Notes: a model not told the origin generated them from the sequence alone. A DNA stretch of 7,162 bases from Nanobdellota archaeon (GCA_018894775.1 JAHIPG010000259.1:1-7162), one strand, 5' to 3'. Shown: positions 1 through 5,500, counted from the stretch's first letter. Numbers and translations are program-made.

Positions 1-557
1 GCCAGGTTCATCCGTGATTCATCAACTTTGATAGTGATTATATTCTGAGCCTCATTTCCTATAGCCATGTTCGGAGAGAATACTGTACAGGCATGGAATC
101 TTCCAAGCTTTACACCATCCAAGCAGTCTTCCAGAATATCTGTCCTTATCGTAGAATATTGTTCATCCTGTAAATCTTCGATTATTGAATTGCTTAATTC
201 AGAATAAGCACCTGAATAAGTAGCAATACGTAAATCATACAGTGAAGATGTATTGAATGCCATACCTACAAGGAAGATAAGTAGCAAAGGCCCAAATATA
301 ATAATCAATGAAGATGACTTTGATCTCATCAAGAGTTTGATGTCCTTGAATATTAGTGTGGCTAATTTAGCGAAAGGTGCATATTTGAGGCTTTTAGGGG
401 TTGTTGTCAGATCATCCAGCTTTGGAGGTTCCTTTGGTGTTTCTTGGACCATACCAGGTGTAGGGATAGAATCTTGAAGTTTCTGTTTAGGCAGCTTTGC
501 TGTTATCGGCTTTTTGACCAGGTCTGAATGCCTATTGATGAAATCTTTGATTCCCAT
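1..557 (-). CDS. ABC-2 type transporter permease, N-terminal part (runs off left edge)
   Basis: The ATG at 557 opens a frame that stays open to the window edge (185 codons seen). It follows the ATPase stop by one base (TAA-A-ATG), so the two are almost certainly one transporter. Residues 1-80 are a polar cytoplasmic segment with a Pro-rich part around 30-55 (IPTPGMVQ, KEPPKLDD). A short amphipathic stretch (AKLATLIFKDIKLLMRSK, about 63-80) then leads into one hydrophobic helix at about 83-101 (SLIIIFGPLLLIFLVGMAF). From 102 a soluble, probably extracytoplasmic domain begins, with two cysteines (C145, C157) that could form a disulfide. This is the usual ABC-2 permease plan of TM1, large external domain and later TM bundle; the bundle lies outside the window. 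The 80-residue leader before TM1 is longer than in most relatives. Substrate unknown; lipid, polysaccharide or peptide export are all possible. Confidence 0.85.
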   Translation of the reverse strand, partial: MGIKDFINRHSDLVKKPITAKLPKQKLQDSIPTPGMVQETPKEPPKLDDLTTTPKSLKYAPFAKLATLIFKDIKLLMRSKSSSLIIIFGPLLLIFLVGMAFNTSSLYDLRIATYSGAYSELSNSIIEDLQDEQYSTIRTDILEDCLDGVKLGRFHACTVFSPNMAIGNEAQNIITIKVDESRMNL

Positions 558-558
558 T

Positions 559-1506
559 TTATACTGTTTTTCCCCTTGTTAGAGCTGTGAATACTTCTTC
601 AAGTGTTGGCTTCCTAACATCTATGTCTATTATCTTTTCCTTAGATGCAGTGACTGCTTTAAACAAAGTATGAAGAACACCATCTACATTCGGAGTTCTT
701 ATAACCATCTTATTTTCTTGTAAGTCCACTTCTTCAACATATGTCTTCCTCATTTTTTTTACTATCTTTTCATAATTGCCAGGCATTGTTTCTACATGCA
801 CTTCATCATTATGATAATATCTTCCTTTAAGGTCTGCAGGTGTTCCTGTCTCGATAATCTTACCCTCATGCAATATTGCTATTTTTGTGCATGTAACTTC
901 AATCTCTGACAGCAAGTGGGATGTGATGATTATGGTAGTTCCTCTTTCATTGATTTTTTTGATAAGCAGAAGTATATCTTTTCGCAGTATAGGATCCAGG
1001 TCTTCAGTAGGCTCGTCTAGTATCAAAACTTTTGGTTCGTGTATCATTGCACAAGCTATGTCCAATCTTTTCTGCATACCCCTTGACAGGTTTTTTCCAA
1101 GAATGCCCATTGCTTTAGTCAATCCTACCAGAGCAAGTAATCCTCGAGCCCTTTTTTCAATATCAACTTTTGACATCCCATATAATGTTCCGAAGTAATG
1201 TAGGTTTTCCATTACAGTAAGATCAGAATAGAACGATCCATCTTGAGCTGCAAATCCGAATGTTCTTCTTACCTCTTTTTTTTCTCTCAATATATCCCTC
1301 ATGTTGTAATATACAGCACCTTGGTCAGCCCTTATGAAACCTATTAATATATTTAGCAGTGTACTTTTTCCTGAGCCGCTTACCCCTATTATTCCAAACC
1401 TTTCTCCATAAGGGATGTCTAAGCTTACACCCACAAGAACATTATTCTTTCCAAAACTTTTCATTATGTTTTGGAATTGAATAAATGGTATGTCCCTCTT
1501 TTCCAT
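559..1506 (-). CDS. ABC-2 type transporter ATP-binding protein
   Basis: This 315-residue protein is the ATP-hydrolysing subunit for the permease encoded immediately downstream. Motifs appear in canonical order: Walker A GVSGSGKST (41-49, K47), Q-loop Q88 in FAAQDG, signature LSRGMQKR (140-147), Walker B VLILDEP (160-166) with catalytic E165, D-loop EDLD (168-171) and switch H197 in TSHLL. The signature reads LSRGM rather than LSGGQ, a variation common in ABC-2/drug-exporter ATPases. Residues 235-315 form the C-terminal extension seen in this subfamily, ending in PTLEEVFTALTRG. The ATG at 1506 is supported by a TATA-like TTTAATAA 30 nt upstream, which fits a leaderless start. The gene begins 65 nt after the memo stop, so the transporter pair probably has its own promoter. 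The transported substrate cannot be told from the sequence. Confidence 0.95.
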   Translation of the reverse strand: MEKRDIPFIQFQNIMKSFGKNNVLVGVSLDIPYGERFGIIGVSGSGKSTLLNILIGFIRADQGAVYYNMRDILREKKEVRRTFGFAAQDGSFYSDLTVMENLHYFGTLYGMSKVDIEKRARGLLALVGLTKAMGILGKNLSRGMQKRLDIACAMIHEPKVLILDEPTEDLDPILRKDILLLIKKINERGTTIIITSHLLSEIEVTCTKIAILHEGKIIETGTPADLKGRYYHNDEVHVETMPGNYEKIVKKMRKTYVEEVDLQENKMVIRTPNVDGVLHTLFKAVTASKEKIIDIDVRKPTLEEVFTALTRGKTV

Positions 1507-1528
1507 TATTATATTTAGATGCTTCTTA

Positions 1529-1542
1529 TTATTAAACTTTAC
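1529..1542 (-). promoter_or_regulatory. Archaeal BRE/TATA promoter of the ABC ATPase gene
   Basis: Reading the minus strand, GTAAAG (BRE-like, 1542-1537) is followed by TTTAATAA (1536-1529). The box lies at -30 to -23 from the ATG at 1506, so transcription would start at or next to the start codon. No Shine-Dalgarno sequence lies between the box and the ATG. Confidence 0.55.
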
Positions 1543-1571
1543 GGTGAATTTCTACAGTGGTAACAAAATTT

Positions 1572-2447
1572 TTAGAATTTTATTGCGCCGTATCCGACGG
1601 CATTCGTGTAATCATCAATTACGTCTCCAGAAGTATAATAGTTCATCAACTGTCCTTTTTTTATACCCAAATTTTTCATTATTTCCATGCAGATGGCTAT
1701 AGTTCCTGCTCCGCATATGGTTGCTTTTTTCTTTTTTACATATTCTAAGAATCCTTTTGTATCCATTTTTTTTATGAATTCTATAGCCCCACCATCCAAA
1801 CCATAGATACTATCTTTTATATTATGCAAGAAGGGAGTGTAGTTATAATTCGGACCGTAATGTGTAAAGTCTGATGATGCTATCACACAGACGTCTTCCT
1901 GTATGTCTGCAATGGTATCACCCAATACTCTACAGGTATCAAGATCGTAATTATTGACACATAAAGGTAATATTTTGATGTCCTTCAGTTTATCCTTATT
2001 AGCGAATTGTAAGAATGGAAGCTGTACCTCTATACTATGTTCTTTTGCGTGTGCTGTGAGGTCATCTTTTACAAAATCACATTTTGATATAAGCTCCCTT
2101 GCAAAACCTCGGTCACATTCCACTTTGCCAAAAGGCATTTCCCAGTTTGCCAGTGTGGTTGATATCTGTGCTGTGCCCATGCCAGTATGGTTAGGACCTA
2201 TTATTATATATACAGCAGGGAATTTTGATTCTGCTATTTCTTTGTAGACCCATGCTGCTGCTGGTCCTGAGAAAGGGTATCCTGCATGTGGGCTTACTAC
2301 ACCATGGGTTATCTTTCTATTGCTTCTCTGTACTGGCATATCACCTGGTCCCAGTTTTGATTTGAAGCAATCCATTATCTGTTTATCCAGTTTTTCAAAT
2401 CCGGATTCGTAGAACTGTCCTGCGGCTATAGATTTTCTTAAAAGCAT
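1572..2447 (-). CDS. Memo-family protein (AmmeMemoRadiSam system protein B)
   Basis: The 291-residue protein covers the whole Memo fold, which is related to class III extradiol dioxygenases. Visible motifs in order: SPHAGYPFSG (52-61), GPNHTG (84-89), KEHSIEVQLPFLQ (135-147), SSDFTHYG (191-198), TICGAGTIAI (243-252), YYTSGD (270-275) and AVGYGAI at the C-terminus. H54, H87, H196 and C245 line up with the metal-site residues described for human MEMO1 (H49, H81, H192, C244), so a metal-binding pocket is expected. The ATG at 2447 follows the corA stop by one base (TAA-A-ATG), so expression should be coupled to corA. In many archaea Memo is encoded beside AMMECR1 and radical-SAM genes; neither is present in this window. 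The protein has no signal peptide and is probably cytoplasmic. Its biochemical role is unknown. Confidence 0.95.
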   Translation of the reverse strand: MLLRKSIAAGQFYESGFEKLDKQIMDCFKSKLGPGDMPVQRSNRKITHGVVSPHAGYPFSGPAAAWVYKEIAESKFPAVYIIIGPNHTGMGTAQISTTLANWEMPFGKVECDRGFARELISKCDFVKDDLTAHAKEHSIEVQLPFLQFANKDKLKDIKILPLCVNNYDLDTCRVLGDTIADIQEDVCVIASSDFTHYGPNYNYTPFLHNIKDSIYGLDGGAIEFIKKMDTKGFLEYVKKKKATICGAGTIAICMEIMKNLGIKKGQLMNYYTSGDVIDDYTNAVGYGAIKF

Positions 2448-2448
2448 T

Positions 2449-3390
2449 TTAAATCCACTTTTTACGTCTAAAATATAAGAACATGATACCCATAATTAAA
2501 ACCATTATGCTTAGTATCATCCAGAAGCCATTTGGGTGTTCTTTCAAAGGCAGACTTATGAAATTCATACCATAGATTCCTGATATGAGTGTCGGTAATA
2601 GTATCAATGCTGCTATAACTGCGAAATATTTCATTATTACATTTAGTTTGTTTGAGGCTAATGAAAAATATATTTCCAGCATTGCTGTCATCCTTTCTCT
2701 TGAAAGTTCTACCATATCTACCTGCTGTACGAATTCTATATAAAGGTCGTACAGCAAATCTCTTTTCTTTATTAGTGTACTTTCTTTTAGAGAATTTATT
2801 GTATCCCTGTTACCTACCAGTGCCCTTCTTATATATAGGAGTGTTTTTTTAAGGTCAAGTATTGTATAAGGTATTTTTTCAGATTCAGTCTTCAAGATTC
2901 TTCCTTCTATTTTTTCCAGTTCCTGGTCCATATCTTCAAGTACTTCATGATAGTCTTTCAATATTGACAGCGCTATATTGTACACTATCCTTTCCTGGCC
3001 TTGTTTGAATATTGGCGCCAAATTTTCCTCGTTTTTGAGGAAGTCATCCAAGGCTTTTATTTTCAGCTTATGTACTGTTAAGATAAACCTTTTACCCAGA
3101 AATATACCCAAGGGGGAGGTCTTTATTGTATTCTTATCTCCTCTCCTGACTGGTACACTGATTATAAAGAAAAAATATTTTTGATCTCTTTGCAACCTTG
3201 ATTTCTCTGATTGGTCTAAGCAGTCTTCTATATCTGCCTTACTAACTCCTGTTTTAGTTATTATTTGTTTTATCTCTTCTTTTGTTGGATTTATACAGTC
3301 TACCCATATCTTATTTTTCAAGAAATTAGTTTTATCGATTGATTTTTTTTCAATCTTATGATGATTTGCGTAATTTCTGGTGACTATCAT
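2449..3390 (-). CDS. corA: CorA-family magnesium/divalent cation channel
   Basis: CorA forms pentameric membrane channels that admit Mg2+ (in some members Co2+/Ni2+). This 313-residue protein has the full layout: an alpha/beta N-terminal cytoplasmic domain (about 1-130), long charged helices rich in Glu/Lys (about 135-250) that would form the funnel, TM1 (about 253-273), the diagnostic selectivity motif YGMNF with G274-M275-N276, a short outer loop (SLPLKEHPNG), TM2 (about 288-307) and the basic tail FRRKKWI. The loop lacks the acidic MPEL-type motif of the best-studied members but has one Glu. The ATG at 3390 has a TATA box at -30, supporting this start. It is the first gene of a two-gene unit with memo, one base downstream. 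The tnpB element sits immediately upstream on the same strand, leaving the promoter intact. Confidence 0.95.
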   Translation of the reverse strand: MIVTRNYANHHKIEKKSIDKTNFLKNKIWVDCINPTKEEIKQIITKTGVSKADIEDCLDQSEKSRLQRDQKYFFFIISVPVRRGDKNTIKTSPLGIFLGKRFILTVHKLKIKALDDFLKNEENLAPIFKQGQERIVYNIALSILKDYHEVLEDMDQELEKIEGRILKTESEKIPYTILDLKKTLLYIRRALVGNRDTINSLKESTLIKKRDLLYDLYIEFVQQVDMVELSRERMTAMLEIYFSLASNKLNVIMKYFAVIAALILLPTLISGIYGMNFISLPLKEHPNGFWMILSIMVLIMGIMFLYFRRKKWI

Positions 3391-3411
3391 ATATTTTCTA
3401 TTGATATGACC

Positions 3412-3420
3412 TAATATAAA
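3412..3420 (-). promoter_or_regulatory. TATA box of the corA-memo operon
   Basis: The minus strand reads TTTATATTA at -30 to -22 from the corA ATG, preceded by an A-rich stretch (AAAGAAAATTA) that could serve as BRE. The spacing predicts a leaderless corA mRNA. The box lies about 25 nt beyond the likely right end of the tnpB element. Confidence 0.65.
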
Positions 3421-3451
3421 TAATTTTCTTTATACAAAAGTGGTTAGCTTC

Positions 3452-3468
3452 GCACATTATATTAGTGC
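3452..3468 (-). repeat. Right-end hairpin of the tnpB element
   Basis: GCAC (3452-3455) and GTGC (3465-3468) form a 4-bp stem around the 9-nt AT-only loop ATTATATTA. It lies just past the tnpB stop, where IS200/IS605 elements keep the subterminal hairpin recognised by TnpA. The stem is short, so the call depends on its match in position, flank and loop length to the left-end hairpin. Confidence 0.5.
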
Positions 3469-3470
3469 TT

Positions 3471-3537
3471 CTCCTTTCAGGCGAAGGAGTTTAGGGCGTA
3501 AGCCGAAGCCCTGTTCGAAGACATGTAGTCTTTGAAC
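3471..3537 (-). ncRNA. Candidate omegaRNA (reRNA) scaffold overlapping the tnpB 3' end
   Basis: Three hairpins follow one another at the 3' end of tnpB. Read in plus coordinates: GTTCGAAGAC (3513-3522) with GTCTTTGAAC (3528-3537), loop of 5; AGGGC (3493-3497) with GCCCT (3508-3512), loop of 10; CTCCTT (3471-3476) with AAGGAG (3484-3489), loop of 7. In the minus-strand RNA the first stem has one A-C mismatch. The right-end hairpin at 3452-3468 makes a fourth. TnpB guide RNAs are known to come from the tnpB 3' end plus the right end, with the guide copied from flanking DNA, so the functional RNA would continue leftward to about 3425-3445. Its 5' limit is not visible; only the hairpin core is given here. 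Confidence 0.55.
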
Positions 3538-4484
3538 CTGTTCATAATATTGATTGCAGCATTCAAATCTGCATTATATTCTATGTTGCAGGAAGAACAC
3601 TTGAATAGGGATTGTGAAGGTCTTTTTGTTTTTGTTGATCCGCATTTGTGGCATGTTTTGCTTGTCATGTATTCTTTTATTTTGTATACTTGTATTCCTA
3701 GTTTCTCTGCTTTGTATTTAATGTAGTTAACAAGTTTGTAGTAAGGGATTTTAAAAATAATCCTATTTAACTTCTTGTATTTCTTCTGTCTTATACCTTT
3801 TAAATCTCCTAGCACTATGCAGCATTTGTTTTTCAAAGCCATTGTTACTATTTCTTTGCTCACTCTATGTAATAGTTGGTTGACCACTCTTTGTTCCTTA
3901 TTTCCTACAGATTTCACTTTCTCAAGCAATTTCTTATTTCCGAGCCTTCTTCTTAGCCACAGGTAATGTGTTCTTATCTTTCTTATTTCTGTTCCTAAAA
4001 ATTTTTTGTTACCAAGACTGTCACAGACAGTTGCAAGTCTTTTGTCACCTATGTCAACAGCAAGAATATTAGGCATACTAATTTTTTGGACAGGAATCTC
4101 AAATATAAGCCGAAACTCATAATTTCCTTTACTATCTTTTGTTAGAAAACTATCAAGAAGCTTACCATTCTTGGGCATTTCTTGTTTTGTTTTAAAACCT
4201 ACCCAAACCCCACCACGCTTAAGCTTCGTCTTGATTCTAATCCAGTAAGGAGCAACACTGTTTGGATTATTTTCTATTTTTGTAAGTTGACTCCAAATAG
4301 GAAGAGGATATTCCCTATATTTTATTTTTTTGAACTTCCATCCTTTTGCAGTCTTATAAGAAGAATAAATCCCTTGATCTATACCAAAAATCATCCAATT
4401 CTGAAAGCCATTATACTCAAAATCAAGAACTTTTTTCTTAAAATCAGTCAAACCTACTACCCCACAACAAACAGTAATCTTCAT
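3477..4484 (-). CDS. tnpB: TnpB-family RNA-guided nuclease with a relocated RuvC-II glutamate
   Basis: TnpB proteins are RNA-guided DNA nucleases encoded by IS200/IS605 elements. I choose the ATG at 4484 (335 residues) over the in-frame GTG at 4502, because a TATA box lies exactly 30 nt before the ATG and the GTG would leave only 5 nt. Residues 1-135 are a compact N-terminal region without a recognisable KFRLYPT-type start. RuvC-I is LAVDIGDKRLA with D144. The RuvC-II position reads IVLGDLKGIR, with G226 where most TnpBs have Glu. E271, in KEYMTSKTCHKCG, is 45 residues downstream and probably replaces it. A zinc ribbon C278/C281...C296/C299 follows, then RuvC-III YNADLNAAINI with D306. The frame is intact and the catalytic set D144/E271/D306 is complete, so activity is plausible. 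The last 60 nt also encode hairpins of the presumed guide RNA. Length is at the short end for the family. Confidence 0.9.
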   Translation of the reverse strand: MKITVCCGVVGLTDFKKKVLDFEYNGFQNWMIFGIDQGIYSSYKTAKGWKFKKIKYREYPLPIWSQLTKIENNPNSVAPYWIRIKTKLKRGGVWVGFKTKQEMPKNGKLLDSFLTKDSKGNYEFRLIFEIPVQKISMPNILAVDIGDKRLATVCDSLGNKKFLGTEIRKIRTHYLWLRRRLGNKKLLEKVKSVGNKEQRVVNQLLHRVSKEIVTMALKNKCCIVLGDLKGIRQKKYKKLNRIIFKIPYYKLVNYIKYKAEKLGIQVYKIKEYMTSKTCHKCGSTKTKRPSQSLFKCSSCNIEYNADLNAAINIMNRFKDYMSSNRASAYALNSFA

Positions 4485-4506
4485 AAAAACAAAAAAATAC
4501 ACTTGA

Positions 4507-4520
4507 ATTTATAAGCTTCT
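4507..4520 (-). promoter_or_regulatory. BRE/TATA promoter of tnpB inside the element's left end
   Basis: The minus strand reads AGAAGC (4520-4515) then TTATAAAT (4514-4507), at -30 to -23 from the ATG at 4484. The BRE-like part belongs to the motif shared by both element ends (GTGCGAGAAGCT on the left), so the element carries its own promoter. The T-rich 5' stretch before the ATG has no Shine-Dalgarno sequence. Confidence 0.6.
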
Positions 4521-4545
4521 CGCACACACATGTCGCGTGTCGCGT
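4521..4545 (-). repeat. Left-end hairpin and tandem 7-mer of the tnpB element
   Basis: In plus coordinates CGC (4521-4523) pairs with GCG (4542-4544) and ACAC (4524-4527) with GTGT (4537-4540), leaving C4541 bulged and a 9-nt loop. The same stretch contains TGTCGCG twice in tandem (4531-4537, 4538-4544). It is the most GC-rich patch of an otherwise AT-rich intergenic region. A bulged subterminal hairpin is typical of IS200/IS605 left ends. Confidence 0.5.
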
Positions 4546-4572
4546 ACCCTAGATTTTGTCGACGATAAAACT

Positions 4573-4615
4573 AATAAATATCTTCCGAAATGGCGAGTTG
4601 TTCTTCCGATTTATT
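4573..4615. repeat. Nested repeats in the tnpB / TM-helix gene intergenic region
   Basis: TCTTCCGA occurs at 4581-4588 and again at 4602-4609, a period of 21 bp or about two helical turns. The pair is enclosed by a 7-bp inverted repeat, AATAAAT (4573-4579) and ATTTATT (4609-4615). This could be a binding site for a dimeric regulator. The inverted arms are pure A/T and could be chance. The remaining intergenic sequence (4616-4685) shows nothing recognisable. Confidence 0.3.
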
Positions 4616-4689
4616 TTATATTTACAATTAATGATGGTATCCACAAAATTAAGAGGAAAATTTTCGACAACATTGAATGGTTAAAAAGA

Positions 4690-4697
4690 TTTATAAA
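4690..4697 (+). promoter_or_regulatory. TATA box of the TM-helix-repeat gene
   Basis: TTTATAAA at 4690-4697 follows AAAAAGA, a BRE-like purine run. Transcription would begin near 4718-4722, giving a leader of about 40 nt that contains the Shine-Dalgarno site. A second A/T-rich stretch, TATAATTA at 4732-4739, is a weaker alternative, because it would leave the gene without its Shine-Dalgarno site on the mRNA. Confidence 0.5.
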
Positions 4698-4745
4698 CAA
4701 ATAGATACCATGTTATAGTGATATAATTAGTAATAGGAATAAAAT

Positions 4746-4753
4746 GGAGGTGA
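4746..4753 (+). promoter_or_regulatory. Strong Shine-Dalgarno site deciding a GTG start
   Basis: GGAGGTGA lies 6 nt before the GTG at 4760 and matches the usual anti-SD tail of archaeal 16S rRNA. It fixes the start codon and contrasts with the leaderless ATG genes around it. Confidence 0.8.
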
Positions 4754-4759
4754 AAAATA

Positions 4760-5434
4760 GTGGTTAATTTCTTAACAACTACTAGTGAGGCACTTACAAA
4801 CCCTTTAGTGAACCTTTGGATAAGTTTTGTGCAATTGTTACCTAATTTGATAGCTGCAATCATAATCTTAATAGTTGGTTATGTTATTGCTTACATATTG
4901 GGGCATGCTCTGAAGGTGTTACTATGGAAAGTAGGGCTTGACAAACAAATAGAGAGTGCTAAGCTAAGTAAAGCAATAGGAAGGCTCAGACTGTCGTCGA
5001 TATTAGGAGAGATTACTAAGTGGTATGTATTCATAATATTCTTGCAGTCTGCAGTAGACACGGTAAACTTAGGTACGCTAAGCATACTCTTACAAGAGTT
5101 TGTTCTATGGTTGCCTAACATTATCGCAGCAGTACTAGTGATTATATTTGGTCTATATCTGGCACACTTCGTGACTATTAAAGTTAGGGAGCATACAGAT
5201 GTAAGGGGCGGAAAAACTATAAGTGGAATATTTAATGGAGTTATAATATTCATTGTAGTGACAATCGCTCTGGAACAGATCGGAATAAACGTAGGGCTGT
5301 TAACAAACGCTTTCTTAATCTTGCTTGCAGCACTTGCTATGGGCTCAGCTTTGGCAATCGGTCTAAGCTTTGGACTAGGTACCCAAAGGAATGCACCTAA
5401 AGCTTTAGCAAAGATAAAGAAGTGGATACACTAA
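4760..5434 (+). CDS. Small TM-helix-repeat membrane protein (CmpX/MscS-related, no MscS domain)
   Basis: This 224-residue protein is almost entirely membrane-embedded, with about five helices: roughly 26-48, 88-105, 117-139, 154-172 and 180-206. Two copies of the conserved TM helix unit (Pfam family TM_helix as I recall it) are visible: LLPNLIAAIIILIVGYV starting at 26 and WLPNIIAAVLVIIFGLYL starting at 117. The last helix ends in LAIGLSFGLGTQRNAPKAL, which resembles the pore-helix end of small mechanosensitive-channel-like proteins. The beta domain and C-terminal cage of MscS are missing, as in CmpX-like proteins. A role in membrane tension sensing or ion leakage is possible but not shown. 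Start is GTG at 4760, set by the Shine-Dalgarno site; the next ATG is far inside the protein. It is transcribed alone, with a T-rich terminator after it. Confidence 0.85.
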   Translation: MVNFLTTTSEALTNPLVNLWISFVQLLPNLIAAIIILIVGYVIAYILGHALKVLLWKVGLDKQIESAKLSKAIGRLRLSSILGEITKWYVFIIFLQSAVDTVNLGTLSILLQEFVLWLPNIIAAVLVIIFGLYLAHFVTIKVREHTDVRGGKTISGIFNGVIIFIVVTIALEQIGINVGLLTNAFLILLAALAMGSALAIGLSFGLGTQRNAPKALAKIKKWIH

Positions 5435-5438
5435 ACCC

Positions 5439-5463
5439 TTTTTCTTTTTTTATTTTTATTTTT
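5439..5463 (+). terminator. T-rich archaeal terminator
   Basis: Starting 4 nt after the stop codon are 25 bases that are all T apart from two single A's and one C, plus a closing C. There is no stem before it, which fits archaeal intrinsic termination on T-tracts. It separates the TM-helix gene from the thiF-like promoter a few bases further on. Confidence 0.7.
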
Positions 5464-5478
5464 CAAAAGATTTAAAAG
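5464..5478 (+). promoter_or_regulatory. BRE/TATA promoter of the ThiF/MoeB-like gene
   Basis: CAAAAGATTTAAAAG, with TTTAAAAG at 5471-5478, places the TATA box at -30 to -23 from the ATG at 5501. It closely resembles the promoter at 6811-6826. No Shine-Dalgarno site lies between box and ATG, so a leaderless mRNA is expected. Confidence 0.65.
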
Positions 5479-5500
5479 AGTACTATTTCTTGGGTTATTT

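Larger units (their letters stand above)
3445..4552 (-). mobile_element. IS200/IS605-type element with tnpB only (ends approximate)
   Basis: The unit contains tnpB and no tnpA, so it would depend on a TnpA supplied from elsewhere (IS1341-like organisation). Both ends carry an imperfect palindrome with a 9-nt loop, as IS200/IS605 ends do. At the right end GCAC (3452-3455) pairs with GTGC (3465-3468). At the left end CGC-ACAC (4521-4527) pairs with GTGT-c-GCG (4537-4544). On the minus strand the left hairpin is followed by GAGAAGCTT and the right hairpin by GAAGCT, giving the shared strings GTGCGAGAAGCT and GTGCGAAGCT. IS605-type elements insert without target duplication, so the exact borders cannot be fixed from one copy. 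I place them about 10 nt outside the hairpins, with an uncertainty of 10-20 nt. Confidence 0.6.

Noticed and set aside
253..477. 74-codon plus-strand ORF at the left edge
   Set aside because: It is antisense to the ABC-2 permease, whose minus-strand frame is open, coupled to the ATPase and shows a transmembrane helix.
887..1198. 103-codon ORF antisense to the ABC ATPase
   Set aside because: It is the reverse frame of a gene with clear ABC motifs; no promoter or ribosome site precedes it.
3477..4484. TnpB as a nuclease-dead, TldR-like regulator because the RuvC-II Glu is replaced by Gly
   Set aside because: D144 and D306 are intact and E271 fits the known alternative glutamate position, so relocation explains the data better than inactivation.
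4485..4502. Extension of TnpB to the in-frame GTG at 4502 (six more residues, MYFFVF)
   Set aside because: The TATA box at 4507-4514 would then be only 5 nt from the start, and the added residues do not look like a TnpB N-terminus. The ATG at 4484 has the -30 spacing seen at the other genes.
4554..4670. Long-range inverted repeat TTGTCGA (4556-4562) and TCGACAA (4664-4670) as an RNA stem
   Set aside because: Seven bases over a 100-nt gap, half of them part of a GTCGAC palindrome, are expected by chance in such a region.
4631..4684. 17-residue ORF on the plus strand (MMVSTKLRG...) in the intergenic region
   Set aside because: No Shine-Dalgarno site, no TATA box at -30, and the length is expected by chance.
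4891..5253. 120-codon minus-strand ORF opposite the TM-helix gene
   Set aside because: The plus-strand frame has repeats, helices, a Shine-Dalgarno site and a terminator; the antisense product is low-complexity Ser/Thr/Ile without domains.
4760..5434. Full MscS mechanosensitive channel
   Set aside because: The MscS beta domain and C-terminal cage are missing, so only the TM-helix relation is claimed.
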